Below, piece by piece: positions 11,800 to 25,095 of a stretch of 64,000 nt of DNA (the first letter of the stretch is position 1; every line of letters begins with the position of its first letter). The translations under genes were made by a program, and so were the position numbers. The DNA comes from Ptiloglossa arizonensis (Eukaryota; Arthropoda; Insecta; Hymenoptera; Colletidae). The stretch is from contig NW_027479257.1 in NCBI RefSeq assembly GCF_051014685.1, positions 108,688 to 172,687 on the forward strand, given 5' to 3'. The notes under the pieces were generated by a model that saw only the letters and a program-made list of their open reading frames with translations, ran no database searches and was not told the DNA's origin.

Positions 11800-14700
11800 G
11801 TTACTCGTTATACGTAATATGTAATACGTTTTACGTTATAAGTTATACGTTATACGTTATACGTTATACGTTATACGTTATACGTTATGCGTTATACGTT
11901 ATACGTTATACGTTATACGTTATTTGTTATACGTTATACGTTATACGTTATACGTTATACGTTTGTCGTTATACGTTATACGTTATACGTTATACGTTAT
12001 ACGTTGTACGTTATACGTTGTACGTTATACGTTGTACGTTATACGTTATACGTTATACGTTATACGTTGTACGTTATACGTTGTACGTTGTACGTTATAC
12101 GTTGTACGTTATACGTTATACGTTATACGTTATACGTTATACGTTATACGTTATACGTTATACGTTATACGTTATACGTTATACGTTATACGTTATACGT
12201 TATACGTTATACGTTATACGTTATACGTTATACGTTATACGTTATACGTTATACGTTATACGTTATACGTTATACGTTATACGTTATACGTTATACGTTA
12301 TACGTTATACGTTATACGTTATACGTTATACGTTGTACGTTATACGTTGTACGTTATACGTTGTACGTTATACGTTATACGTTATACGTTATACGTTATA
12401 CGTTATACGTTATACGTTATACGTTATACGTTACACGTTTTACGTTATACGTTGTTCGTTATACGTTGTACGTTATACGTTGTACGTTATACGTTATACG
12501 TTATACGTTATACGTTATACGTTATACGTTATACGTTATACGTTATACGTTATACGTTATACGTTATACGTTATACGTTATACGTTATACGTTATACGTT
12601 ATACGTTATACGTTATACGTTATACGTTATACGTTATACGTTATACGTTATACGTTATACGTTATACGTTGTACGTTATACGTTGTACGTTATACGTTAT
12701 ACGTTATACGTTATACGTTATACGTTATACGTTATACGTTATACGTTATACGTTATACGTTATACGTTACACGTTTTACGTTACACGTTATACGTTATAC
12801 GTTATACGTTATACGTTATACGTTATACGTTATACGTTATACGCTATACGTTATTCGTTATACGTTATACGTTATACGTTATACGTTATACGTTATACGT
12901 TACTCGTTATACGTAATATGTAATACGTTTTACGTTATAAGTTATACGTTATACGTTATACGTTATACGTTATATGTTATACGTTATACGTTATACGTCA
13001 TACGTTATACGTTATACGTTATACGTTATACGTCATACGTTATACGTTATACGTTATACGTTATACGCTATACGTTATTCGTTATACGTTATACGTTATA
13101 CGTTATACGTTATACGTTATACGTTATACGTTATACGTTATACGTTATACGTTATACGTTCTACGTTATACGTTGTTCGTTATACGTTGTACGTTATACG
13201 TTGTACGTTATACGTTATACGTTATACGTTATACGTTATACGTTATACGTTATACGTTATACGTTATACGTTATACGTTATACGTTATACGTTATACGTT
13301 ATACGTTATACGTTATACGTTATACGTTATACGTTATACGTTATACGTTATACGTTATACGTTATACGTTATACGTTATACGTTATACGTTCTACGTTCT
13401 ACGTTATACGTTGTACGTTATACGTTGTACGTTATACGTTATACGTTATACGTTATACGTTATACGTTATACGTTATACGTTATACGTTATACGTTATAC
13501 GTTATACGTTATACGTTACACGTTTTACGTTATACGTTATACGTTATACGTTATACGTTATACGTTATACGTTATACGTTATACGTTATACGCTATACGT
13601 TATTCGTTATACGTTATACGTTATACGTTATACGTTATACGTTATACGTTACTCGTTATACGTAATATGTAATACGTTTTACGTTATAAGTTATACGTTA
13701 TACGTTATACGTTATACGTTATACGTTATACGTTATACGTTATACGTTATACGTTATACGTTATACGTTATACGTTATACGTTATACGTTATACGTCATA
13801 CGTTATACGTTATACGTTATACGTTATACGTTATACGTTATACGTTATACGTTATACGTTATACGTTATACGTTATACGTTATACGTTATACGTTATACG
13901 TTATACGTTATACGTTATACGTTATACGTTATACGTTATACGTTATACGTTATACGTTACACGTTTTACGTTATACGTTATACGTTAATCGTTATACGTT
14001 ATACGTTTTACGTTCTACGTTATACGTTGTTCGTTATACGTTGTACGTTATACGTTGTACGTTATACGTTATACGTTATACGTTATACGTTATACGTTAT
14101 ACGTTATACGTTATACGTTATACGTTATACGTTATACGTTATACGTTATACGTTATACGTTATACGTTATACGTTATACGTTATACGTTATACGTTATAC
14201 GTTATACGTTATACGTTATACGTTATACGTTATACGTTATACGTTATACGTTATACGTTATACGTTATACGTTATACGTTATACGTTATACGTTATACGT
14301 TATACGTTATACGTTATACGTTACACGTTTTACGTTATACGTTATACGTTATACGTTATACGTTATACGTTATACGTTATACGCTATACGTTATTCGTTA
14401 TACGTTATACGTTATACGTTATACGTTATACGTTATACGTTACTCGTTATACGTAATATGTAATACGTTTTACGTTATAAGTTATACGTTATACGTTATA
14501 CGTTATACGTTATACGTTATACGTTATACGTTATACGTTATACGTTATACGTTATACGGTATACGTTATGCGTTATACATTATACGATATACGTTATACG
14601 TTATACGTTATACGTTAAACGTTATACGTTATACGTTATACGTTATACGTTATACGTTATACGTTATACGTTATACGTTATACGTTGTACGTTATACGTT

Positions 14701-14900
14701 GTACGTTATACGTTATACGTTATACGTTATACGTTATACGATATACGTTATACGTTATACGTTATACATTATACGTTATACGTTGTTCGTTATACGTTGT
14801 ACGTTATACGTTATACGTTATACGTTATACGTTATACGTTATACGTTATAAGTTATACGTTATACGTTATACGTTATACGTTATACGTTATACGTCATAC
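11800..14900. repeat. 4.2-kb higher-order repeat, copy 1 (3.1 kb shared)
   Basis: Landmarks recur in 16014-19100. Cassette A goes 11800 to 16014 (offset 4,214), 12899 to 17099 (4,200), 13648 to 17827 (4,179) and 14439 to 18632 (4,193). Cassette E goes 13172 to 17372 (4,200), and H goes 14558 to 18758 (4,200). All length changes are multiples of 7. The copies part company near 14.9 kb: copy 1 goes to cassette A at 14908, copy 2 to [T5G],[C7G]. Confidence 0.9.
12108..12331. repeat. Consensus tract between [A4G] units, 32 units
   Basis: Flanked by [A4G] units at 12101 and 12332. The homologous tract at 16322-16531 has 30 units, which accounts for the offset change from 4,214 to 4,200. Confidence 0.82.
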
Positions 14901-15292
14901 GTTATACGTTACTCGTTATACGTAATATGTAATACGTTTTACGTTATAAGTTATACGTTATACGTTATACGTTATACGTTATACGTTATACGTTATGCGT
15001 TATACGTTATACGTTATACGTTATACGTTATTTGTTATACGTTATACGTTATACGTTATACGTTATACGTTTGTCGTTATACGTAATATGTAATACGTTT
15101 TACGTTATAAGTTATACGTTATACGTTATACGTTATACGTTATACGTTATACGTTATACGTTATACGTTATACGTTATACGTTATACGTTATACGTTATA
15201 CGTTATACGTTATACGTTATACGTTATACGTTATACGTTATACGTTACACGTTTTACGTTATACGTTATACGTTATACGTTATACGTTATAC
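14558..15292. repeat. About 728-bp tandem duplication, copy 1
   Basis: Cassette H at 14558 and cassette A at 14908 recur at 15293 and 15636 (offsets 735 and 728). The [A4G] pair with the following [T2A], [G1A], [A4G+A6T] order recurs at offset 728. Copy 1 also contains the odd [A4T+T5G+A6T] junction at about 15069. Confidence 0.85.
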
Positions 15293-16013
15293 GGTATACG
15301 TTATGCGTTATACATTATACGATATACGTTATACGTTATACGTTAAACGTTATACGTTATACGTTATACGTTATATGTTATACGTTATACGTTATACGTT
15401 ATACGTTATACGTTGTACGTTATACGTTGTACGTTATACGTTATACGTTATACGTTATACGTTATACGATATACGTTATACGTTATACGTTATACATTAT
15501 ACGTTATACGTTGTTCGTTATACGTTGTACGTTATACGTTATACGTTATACGTTATACGTTATACGTTATACGTTATAAGTTATACGTTATACGTTATAC
15601 GTTATACGTTATACGTTATACGTCATACGTTATACGTTACTCGTTATACGTAATATGTAATACGTTTTACGTTATAAGTTATACGTTATACGTTATACGT
15701 TATACGTTATACGTTATACGTTATACGTTATACGTTATACGTTATACGTTATACGTTATACGTTATACGTTATACGTTATACGTTATACGTTATACGTTA
15801 TACGTTATACGTTATACGTTATACGTTATACGTTATACGTTATACGTTATACGTTATACGTTATACGTTATACGTTATACGTTATACGTTATACGTTATA
15901 CGTTATACGTTATACGTTATACGTTATACGTTATACGTTATACGTTATACGTTATACGTTATACGTTATACGTTATACGTTATACGTTATACGTTATACG
16001 TTATACGTTATAC
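15293..16013. repeat. About 728-bp tandem duplication, copy 2
   Basis: Cassette H at 15293, the [A4G] pair at about 15412 and cassette A at 15636, then a long consensus tract up to cassette A at 16014. The block from 14.9 to 16.0 kb is what separates the two 4.2-kb copies. Confidence 0.85.
15678..16013. repeat. Uninterrupted consensus tract, 48 units
   Basis: Follows the [C7A] unit of the cassette A at 15636 and runs without a variant to cassette A at 16014. It resembles the 51- and 56-unit tracts, which also lie directly before a cassette A. Confidence 0.87.
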
Positions 16014-19000
16014 GTTACTCGTTATACGTAATATGTAATACGTTTTACGTTATAAGTTATACGTTATACGTTATACGTTATACGTTATACGTTATACGTT
16101 ATGCGTTATACGTTATACGTTATACGTTATACGTTATTTGTTATACGTTATACGTTATACGTTATACGTTATACGTTTGTCGTTATACGTTATACGTTAT
16201 ACGTTATACGTTATACGTTGTACGTTATACGTTGTACGTTATACGTTGTACGTTATACGTTATACGTTATACGTTATACGTTGTACGTTATACGTTGTAC
16301 GTTGTACGTTATACGTTGTACGTTATACGTTATACGTTATACGTTATACGTTATACGTTATACGTTATACGTTATACGTTATACGTTATACGTTATACGT
16401 TATACGTTATACGTTATACGTTATACGTTATACGTTATACGTTATACGTTATACGTTATACGTTATACGTTATACGTTATACGTTATACGTTATACGTTA
16501 TACGTTATACGTTATACGTTATACGTTATACGTTGTACGTTATACGTTGTACGTTATACGTTGTACGTTATACGTTATACGTTATACGTTATACGTTATA
16601 CGTTATACGTTATACGTTATACGTTATACGTTACACGTTTTACGTTATACGTTGTTCGTTATACGTTGTACGTTATACGTTGTACGTTATACGTTATACG
16701 TTATACGTTATACGTTATACGTTATACGTTATACGTTATACGTTATACGTTATACGTTATACGTTATACGTTATACGTTATACGTTATACGTTATACGTT
16801 CTACGTTATACGTTATACGTTATACGTTATACGTTATACGTTATACGTTATACGTTATACGTTATACGTTGTACGTTATACGTTGTACGTTATACGTTAT
16901 ACGTTATACGTTATACGTTATACGTTATACGTTATACGTTATACGTTATACGTTATACGTTATACGTTACACGTTTTACGTTACACGTTATACGTTATAC
17001 GTTATACGTTATACGTTATACGTTATACGTTATACGTTATACGCTATACGTTATTCGTTATACGTTATACGTTATACGTTATACGTTATACGTTATACGT
17101 TACTCGTTATACGTAATATGTAATACGTTTTACGTTATAAGTTATACGTTATACGTTATACGTTATACGTTATACGTTATACGTTATACGTTATACGTCA
17201 TACGTTATACGTTATACGTTATACGTTATACGTCATACGTTATACGTTATACGTTATACGTTATACGCTATACGTTATTCGTTATACGTTATACGTTATA
17301 CGTTATACGTTATACGTTATACGTTATACGTTATACGTTATACGTTATACGTTATACGTTCTACGTTATACGTTGTTCGTTATACGTTGTACGTTATACG
17401 TTGTACGTTATACGTTATACGTTATACGTTATACGTTATACGTTATACGTTATACGTTATACGTTATACGTTATACGTTATACGTTATACGTTATACGTT
17501 ATACGTTATACGTTATACGTTATACGTTATACGTTATACGTTATACGTTATACGTTATACGTTATACGTTCTACGTTCTACGTTATACGTTGTACGTTAT
17601 ACGTTGTACGTTATACGTTATACGTTATACGTTATACGTTATACGTTATACGTTATACGTTATACGTTATACGTTATACGTTATACGTTATACGTTACAC
17701 GTTTTACGTTATACGTTATACGTTATACGTTATACGTTATACGTTATACGTTATACGTTATACGTTATACGCTATACGTTATTCGTTATACGTTATACGT
17801 TATACGTTATACGTTATACGTTATACGTTACTCGTTATACGTAATATGTAATACGTTTTACGTTATAAGTTATACGTTATACGTTATACGTTATACGTTA
17901 TACGTTATACGTTATACGTTATACGTTATACGTTATACGTTATACGTTATACGTTATACGTTATACGTCATACGTTATACGTTATACGTTATACGTTATA
18001 CGTTATACGTTATACGTTATACGTTATACGTTATACGTTATACGTTATACGTTATACGTTATACGTTATACGTTATACGTTATACGTTATACGTTATACG
18101 TTATACGTTATACGTTATACGTTATACGTTATACGTTACACGTTTTACGTTATACGTTATACGTTAATCGTTATACGTTATACGTTTTACGTTCTACGTT
18201 ATACGTTGTTCGTTATACGTTGTACGTTATACGTTGTACGTTATACGTTATACGTTATACGTTATACGTTATACGTTATACGTTATACGTTATACGTTAT
18301 ACGTTATACGTTATACGTTATACGTTATACGTTATACGTTATACGTTATACGTTATACGTTATACGTTATACGTTATACGTTATACGTTATACGTTATAC
18401 GTTATACGTTATACGTTATACGTTATACGTTATACGTTATACGTTATACGTTATACGTTATACGTTATACGTTATACGTTATACGTTATACGTTATACGT
18501 TATACGTTATACGTTACACGTTTTACGTTATACGTTATACGTTATACGTTATACGTTATACGTTATACGTTATACGCTATACGTTATTCGTTATACGTTA
18601 TACGTTATACGTTATACGTTATACGTTATACGTTACTCGTTATACGTAATATGTAATACGTTTTACGTTATAAGTTATACGTTATACGTTATACGTTATA
18701 CGTTATACGTTATACGTTATACGTTATACGTTATACGTTATACGTTATACGTTATACGGTATACGTTATGCGTTATACATTATACGATATACGTTATACG
18801 TTATACGTTATACGTTAAACGTTATACGTTATACGTTATACGTTATACGTTATACGTTATACGTTATACGTTATACGTTATACGTTGTACGTTATACGTT
18901 GTACGTTATACGTTATACGTTATACGTTATACGTTATACGATATACGTTATACGTTATACGTTATACATTATACGTTATACGTTGTTCGTTATACGTTGT

Positions 19001-19100
19001 ACGTTATACGTTATACGTTATACGTTATACGTTATACGTTATACGTTATAAGTTATACGTTATACGTTATACGTTATACGTTATACGTTATACGTCATAC
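16014..19100. repeat. 4.2-kb higher-order repeat, copy 2
   Basis: Collinear with 11800-14900 with small whole-unit length changes. Past 19.1 kb it joins the A2-A'-K-D module in the same order as 10.83-11.8 kb (offset 8,274). Copy 2 thus keeps a junction that copy 1 lost, or copy 1 gained the 14.9-16.0 kb block. Confidence 0.9.
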
Positions 19101-19240
19101 GTTATACGTTATACGTTAGACGTTATAGGTTATACGTTATACGTTCTACGTTATACGTTGTTCGTTATACGTTGTACGTTATACGTTATACGTTATACGT
19201 TATACGTTATACGTTATACGTTATACGTTATACGTTATAC

Positions 19241-19716
19241 GTTACTCGTTATACGTAATATGTAATGCGTTTTACGTTATAAGTTATACGTTATACGTTA
19301 TACGTTATACGTTATACGTTACTCGTTACACATAATATGTAATACGTTTTACGTTTTACGTTATTCGTTATACGTTATACGTTATACGTTATACGTTATA
19401 CGTTATACGTTATACGTTATACGTTATGCGTTATACGCTATACGTTATGTGTTATAGGATATACGTTATACGTTATACGTTATACGTTATACGATATACG
19501 ATATACTTTATACGTTATACGTTATACGTTATACGTTATACGTTATATGTTTTATGTTATACGTTATACGTTATACGTTGTACGTTATACGTTAAACGTT
19601 AGACGTTATACGTTATACGTTATACGTTATACGTTATGCGTTATAGGCTATACGTTATGCGTTATAGGATATGCGTTATACGTTACACGTTATACGTTAT
19701 ACGTTATTCTTTATAC
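19241..19716. repeat. A2-A'-K-D module, second copy
   Basis: A2 at 19241, A' at 19318, K at 19423, D at 19577, and the [G1T] unit ending at 19716; all at offset 8,274 from 10967-11442. A [C7T] unit followed by [A4T+C7T] near 19545 is a substitution difference from copy 1. Confidence 0.9.
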
Positions 19717-20108
19717 GTTATACGTTATACGTTATACGTTATACGTTATACGTTATACGTTATACGTTATACGTTATACGTTATACGTTATACGTTATAC
19801 GTTATACGTTATACGTTATACGTTATACGTTATACGTTATACGTTATACGTTATACGTTATACGTTATACGTTATACGTTATACGTTATACGTTATACGT
19901 TATACGTTATACGTTATACGTTATACGTTATACGTTATACGTTATACGTTATACGTTATACGTTATACGTTATACGTTATACGTTATACGTTATACGTTA
20001 TACGTTATACGTTATACGTTATACGTTATACGTTATACGTTATACGTTATACGTTATACGTTATACGTTATACGTTATACGTTATACGTTATACGTTATA
20101 CGTTATAC
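19717..20108. repeat. Uninterrupted consensus tract, 56 units
   Basis: Pure consensus from 19717 to cassette A at 20109. It is five units longer than the homologous 51-unit tract at 11443, and this accounts exactly for the offset change from 8,274 to 8,309. Confidence 0.9.
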
Positions 20109-20195
20109 GTTACTCGTTATACGTAATATGTAATACGTTTTACGTTATAAGTTATACGTTATACGTTATACGTTATACGTTATACGTTATACGTT

Positions 20196-20265
20196 ATGCG
20201 TTATACGTTATACGTTATACGTTATACGTTATTTGTTATACGTTATACGTTATACGTTATACGTT
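20196..20265. repeat. 70-bp local tandem duplication, copy 1
   Basis: The [A6G] unit with ATG at 20196, four consensus units, an [A6T+C7T] unit and four consensus units make a 10-heptamer block. It is repeated at 20266 and followed by ATG at 20336. The tandem partner at 21456 has only one such block. Confidence 0.9.
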
Positions 20266-20335
20266 ATGCGTTATACGTTATACGTTATACGTTATACGTT
20301 ATTTGTTATACGTTATACGTTATACGTTATACGTT
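20266..20335. repeat. 70-bp local tandem duplication, copy 2
   Basis: Exact repeat of the 20196-20265 unit order. It explains the shift from offset 1,260 to 1,190 at the next cassette A (20585 to 21775) and at cassette H (20690 to 21880). Confidence 0.9.
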
Positions 20336-20800
20336 ATGCGTTTGTCGTTATACGTTATACGTTATACGTTATACGTTATACGTTATACGTTATACGTTAT
20401 ACGTTATACGTTATACGTTATACGTTATACGTTATACGTTATACGTTATACGTTATACGTCATACGTTATACGTTATACGTTATACGTTATACGTTATAC
20501 GTTATACGTTATACGTTATACGTTATACGCTATACGTTATTCGTTATACGTTATACGTTATACGTTATACGTTATACGTTATACGTTACTCGTTATACGT
20601 AATATGTAATACGTTTTACGTTATAAGTTATACGTTATACGTTATACGTTATACGTTATACGTTATACGTTATACGTTATACGTTATACGGTATACGTTA
20701 TGCGTTATACATTATACGATATACGTTATACGTTATACGTTATACGTTAAACGTTATACGTTATACGTTATACGTTATACGTTATACGTTATACGTTATA

Positions 20801-21990
20801 CGTTATATGTTTTATGTTATACGTTATACGTTATACGTTGTACGTTATACGTTAAACGTTAGACGTTATACGTTATACGTTATACGTTATACGTTATGCG
20901 TTATAGGCTATACGTTATGCGTTATAGGATATGCGTTATACGTTACACGTTATACGTTATACGTTATTCTTTATACGTTATACGTTATACGTTATACGTT
21001 ATACGTTATACGTTATACGTTATACGTTATACGTTATACGTTATACGTTATACGTTATACGTTATACGTTATACGTTATACGTTATACGTTATACGTTAT
21101 ACGTTATACGTTATACGTTATACGTTATACGTTATACGTTATACGTTATACGTTATACGTTATACGTTATACGTTATACGTTATACGTTATACGTTATAC
21201 GTTATACGTTATACGTTATACGTTATACGTTATACGTTATACGTTATACGTTATACGTTATACGTTATACGTTATACGTTATACGTTATACGTTATACGT
21301 TATACGTTATACGTTATACGTTATACGTTATACGTTATACGTTATACGTTATACGTTATACGTTATACGTTACTCGTTATACGTAATATGTAATACGTTT
21401 TACGTTATAAGTTATACGTTATACGTTATACGTTATACGTTATACGTTATACGTTATGCGTTATACGTTATACGTTATACGTTATACGTTATTTGTTATA
21501 CGTTATACGTTATACGTTATACGTTATGCGTTTGTCGTTATACGTTATACGTTATACGTTATACGTTATACGTTATACGTTATACGTTATACGTTATACG
21601 TTATACGTTATACGTTATACGTTATACGTTATACGTTATACGTTATACGTCATACGTTATACGTTATACGTTATACGTTATACGTTATACGTTATACGTT
21701 ATACGTTATACGTTATACGCTATACGTTATTCGTTATACGTTATACGTTATACGTTATACGTTATACGTTATACGTTACTCGTTATACGTAATATGTAAT
21801 ACGTTTTACGTTATAAGTTATACGTTATACGTTATACGTTATACGTTATACGTTATACGTTATACGTTATACGTTATACGGTATACGTTATGCGTTATAC
21901 ATTATACGATATACGTTATACGTTATACGTTATACGTTAAACGTTATACGTTATACGTTATACGTTATACGTTATACGTTATACGTTATA
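20801..21990. repeat. 1,260-bp tandem duplication, copy 2
   Basis: D at 20837, 56 consensus units at 20977-21368, cassette A at 21369, ATG units at 21456 and 21526, cassette A at 21775, H at 21880. It lacks the 70-bp extra block of copy 1, so that block arose after the duplication or was lost here. Confidence 0.9.
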
Positions 21991-23100
21991 CGTTATACGT
22001 TATACGTTGTACGTTATACGTTGTACGTTATACGTTATATGTTATACGTTATACGTTATACGTTATACGTTATACGTTATACGTTATACGTTATACGTTA
22101 TACGTTATACGTTATACGTTATACGTTATACGTTATACGTTATACGTTATACGTTATACGTTATACGTTATACGTTTTACGTTATACGTTATACGTTATA
22201 CGTTATACATTATACGTTATACCATATACGTTATACGTTATACGTTATTCGTTATACGTTATACGTTATACGTTATACGTTATACGTTATACGTTATACG
22301 TTATACGTTATACGTTATACGTTATACGTTATACGTTATACGTTATACGTTATACGTTGTACGTTATACGTTATACGTTATACGTTATACGTTATACGTT
22401 ATACGTTACACGTTTTACGTTATACGTTATACGTTATACGTTATACGTTATACGTTAAACGTTCTACGTTATACGTTGTTCGTTATACGTTGTACGTTAT
22501 ACGTTGTACGTTATACGTTATACGTTATACGTTATACGTTATACGTTATACGTTATTCGTTATACGTTATACGTTATACGTTATACGTTATACGTTATAC
22601 GCTATACGTTATACGTTATACGTTATACGTTATACGTTATACGTTATACGTTATACGTTATACGTTATACGTTATACGTTAGACGTTATAGTTTATACGT
22701 TATACGTTATACGTTATACGTTATACGTTATACGTTATACGTTATACGTTATACGTTATACGTTATAAGTTATACGTTATACGTTATACGTTATACGTTA
22801 TACATTATGCGTTATACGCTATACGTAATGCGTTATAGGTCATACCTTATACGTGATACGTCATACGTTATACGTTATACGTGATACGTTATACGTTATA
22901 CGTTATACGTTATACGTTATACGTTATACGTTATACGTTATACGTTATACGTTATACGTTATACGTTATACGTTATACGTTATACGTTATACGTTATACG
23001 TTATACTTTATACGTTATACGTTATACGTTATACGTTATACGTTACACGTTTTACGTTACACGTTATACGTTATACGTTATACGTTATACGTTATACGTT
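21775..23100. repeat. Zone II block P, copy 1
   Basis: Cassette A at 21775, H at 21880, the [A4G] pair at 22006/22020, a [G1C],[T2A] compound unit at 22223, and cassette C1 at 22804. It recurs from 23742 at offset 1,967 at most landmarks (one-unit wobble near 22.2 kb). The copies separate at the [A4C] unit near 23.1 kb. Confidence 0.85.
22804..22866. repeat. Cassette C1, first appearance
   Basis: Nine units: [G1A+A6G], consensus, [T2C], [T3A+A6G], [C7G], [T3C], [G1C], [T3G], [T3C]. C1 also starts at 24771, 26675, 28719, 31666, 34123 and 38120. In the copies at 26675, 31666 and 34123 the fifth unit is [A6T+C7G]; at 26675 and 31666 the sixth is [T3C+A4G]. The C2 form with [A6G] first replaces it beyond 42 kb. 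Confidence 0.9.
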
Positions 23101-23741
23101 CTACGTTATACGTTGTTCGTTATACGTTGTACGTTATACGTTGTACGTTATACGTTATACGTTATACGTTATACGTTATACGTTATACGTTATACGTTAT
23201 ACGTTATACGTTATACGTTATACGTTATACGTTATACGTTATACGTTATACGTTATACGTTATACGTTATACGTTATACGTTATACGTTATACGTTATAC
23301 GTTATACGTTATACGTTATACGTTATACGTTAGACGTTATAGTTTATACGTAATACGTAATACGTTATACGTTATACGTTATACGTTACACGTTATACGT
23401 TATACGTTACACGTTATAAGTTATACGTTATACGTTATACGTTATACGTTATACGTTATACGTTATACGTTATACGTTATACGTTAAACGTTATACGTTA
23501 TACGTTATACGTTATACGTTATACGTTATACGTTATACGTTATACGTTATACGTTATACGTTATAAGTTATACGTTATACGTTATACGTTATAAGTTATA
23601 CGTTATACGTTATACGTTATACGTTATACGTTATACGTTATACGTTATACGTTATACGTTATACGTTATATGTTATACGTTATACGCTATACGTTATTCG
23701 TTATACGTTATACGTTATACGTTATACGTTATACGTTATAC

Positions 23742-25095
23742 GTTACTCGTTATACGTAATATGTAATACGTTTTACGTTATAAGTTATACGTTATACGTT
23801 ATACGTTATACGTTATACGTTATACGTTATACGTTATACGTTATACGGTATACGTTATGCGTTATACATTATACGATATACGTTATACGTTATACGTTAT
23901 ACGTTAAACGTTATACGTTATACGTTATACGTTATACGTTATACGTTATACGTTATACGTTATACGTTATACGTTGTACGTTATACGTTGTACGTTATAC
24001 GTTATATGTTATACGTTATACGTTATACGTTATACGTTATACGTTATACGTTATACGTTATACGTTATACGTTATACGTTATACGTTATACGTTATACGT
24101 TATACGTTATACGTTATACGTTATACGTTATACGTTTTACGTTATACGTTATACGTTATACGTTATACATTATACGTTATACCATATACGTTATACGTTA
24201 TACGTTATTCGTTATACGTTATACGTTATACGTTATACGTTATACGTTATACGTTATACGTTATACGTTATACGTTATACGTTATACGTTATACGTTATA
24301 CGTTATACGTTATACGTTGTACGTTATACGTTATACGTTATACGTTATACGTTATACGTTATACGTTATACGTTACACGTTTTACGTTATACGTTATACG
24401 TTATACGTTATACGTTATACGTTATACGTTCTACGTTATACGGTTTTCGTTATACGTTGTACGTTATACGTTGTACGTTATACGTTATACGTTATACGTT
24501 ATACGTTATACGTTATACGTTATTCGTTATACGTTATACGTTATACGTTATACGTTATACGTTATACGCTATACGTTATACGTTATACGTTATACGTTAT
24601 ACGTTATACGTTATACGTTATACGTTATACGTTATACGTTATACGTTAGACGTTATAGTTTATACGTTATACGTTATACGTTATACGTTATACGTTATAC
24701 GTTATACGTTATACGTTATACGTTATACGTTATAAGTTATACGTTATACGTTATACGTTATACGTTATACATTATGCGTTATACGCTATACGTAATGCGT
24801 TATAGGTCATACCTTATACGTGATACGTCATACGTTATACGTTATACGTGATACGTTATACGTTATACGTTATACGTTATACGTTATACGTTATACGTTA
24901 TACGTTATACGTTATACGTTATACGTTATACGTTATACGTTATACGTTATACGTTATACGTTATACGTTATACGTTATACGTTATACGTTATACTTTATA
25001 CGTTATACGTTATACGTTATACGTTATACGTTACACGTTTTACGTTACACGTTATACGTTATACGTTATACGTTATACGTTATACGTTATACGTT
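23742..25095. repeat. Zone II block P, copy 2
   Basis: Collinear with 21775-23100: A at 23742, H at 23847, C1 at 24771. The [G1T] unit at 24995 is at offset 1,988, so 3 units were gained after C1. It is followed by a different continuation, with consensus and [C7A] units where copy 1 has cassette E. Confidence 0.85.

Larger units (their letters stand above)
19545..20800. repeat. 1,260-bp tandem duplication, copy 1
   Basis: D at 19577, the pure tract 19717-20108 and cassette A at 20109 recur at 20837, 20977-21368 and 21369, all at offset 1,260 (180 units). After 20.27 kb the offset falls to 1,190 because copy 1 has a private 70-bp duplication. The left edge is uncertain by a few units. Confidence 0.9.
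1..21774. repeat. Zone I: A/B/E/H-cassette subfamily
   Basis: This region carries cassette A about every 400-1,100 bp. Starts include 288, 1226, 1702, 2108, 3046, 3669, 4075, 4481, 5027, 5663, 6125, 6538, 7021, 7783, 8245, 8651, 9057, 9596 and 10365. Cassettes E ([A4G+A6T] with [A4G]) and H ([T2G] ... [G1A], [T2A] ... [T5A]) recur between them. Cassette C, the marker of later zones, is absent. No gene lies in it. The right edge is set where C1 and the [T3G] units first come in (22.8 kb), so it is a gradual change and not a sharp border. Confidence 0.8.

Noticed and set aside
21369..21774. A further 406-bp higher-order unit
   Set aside because: The spacing between cassettes A is 406 bp, but the interior holds [A6G], [A6T+C7T] and [A4T+T5G+A6T] units and no 147-bp B pair. 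The length match is chance.
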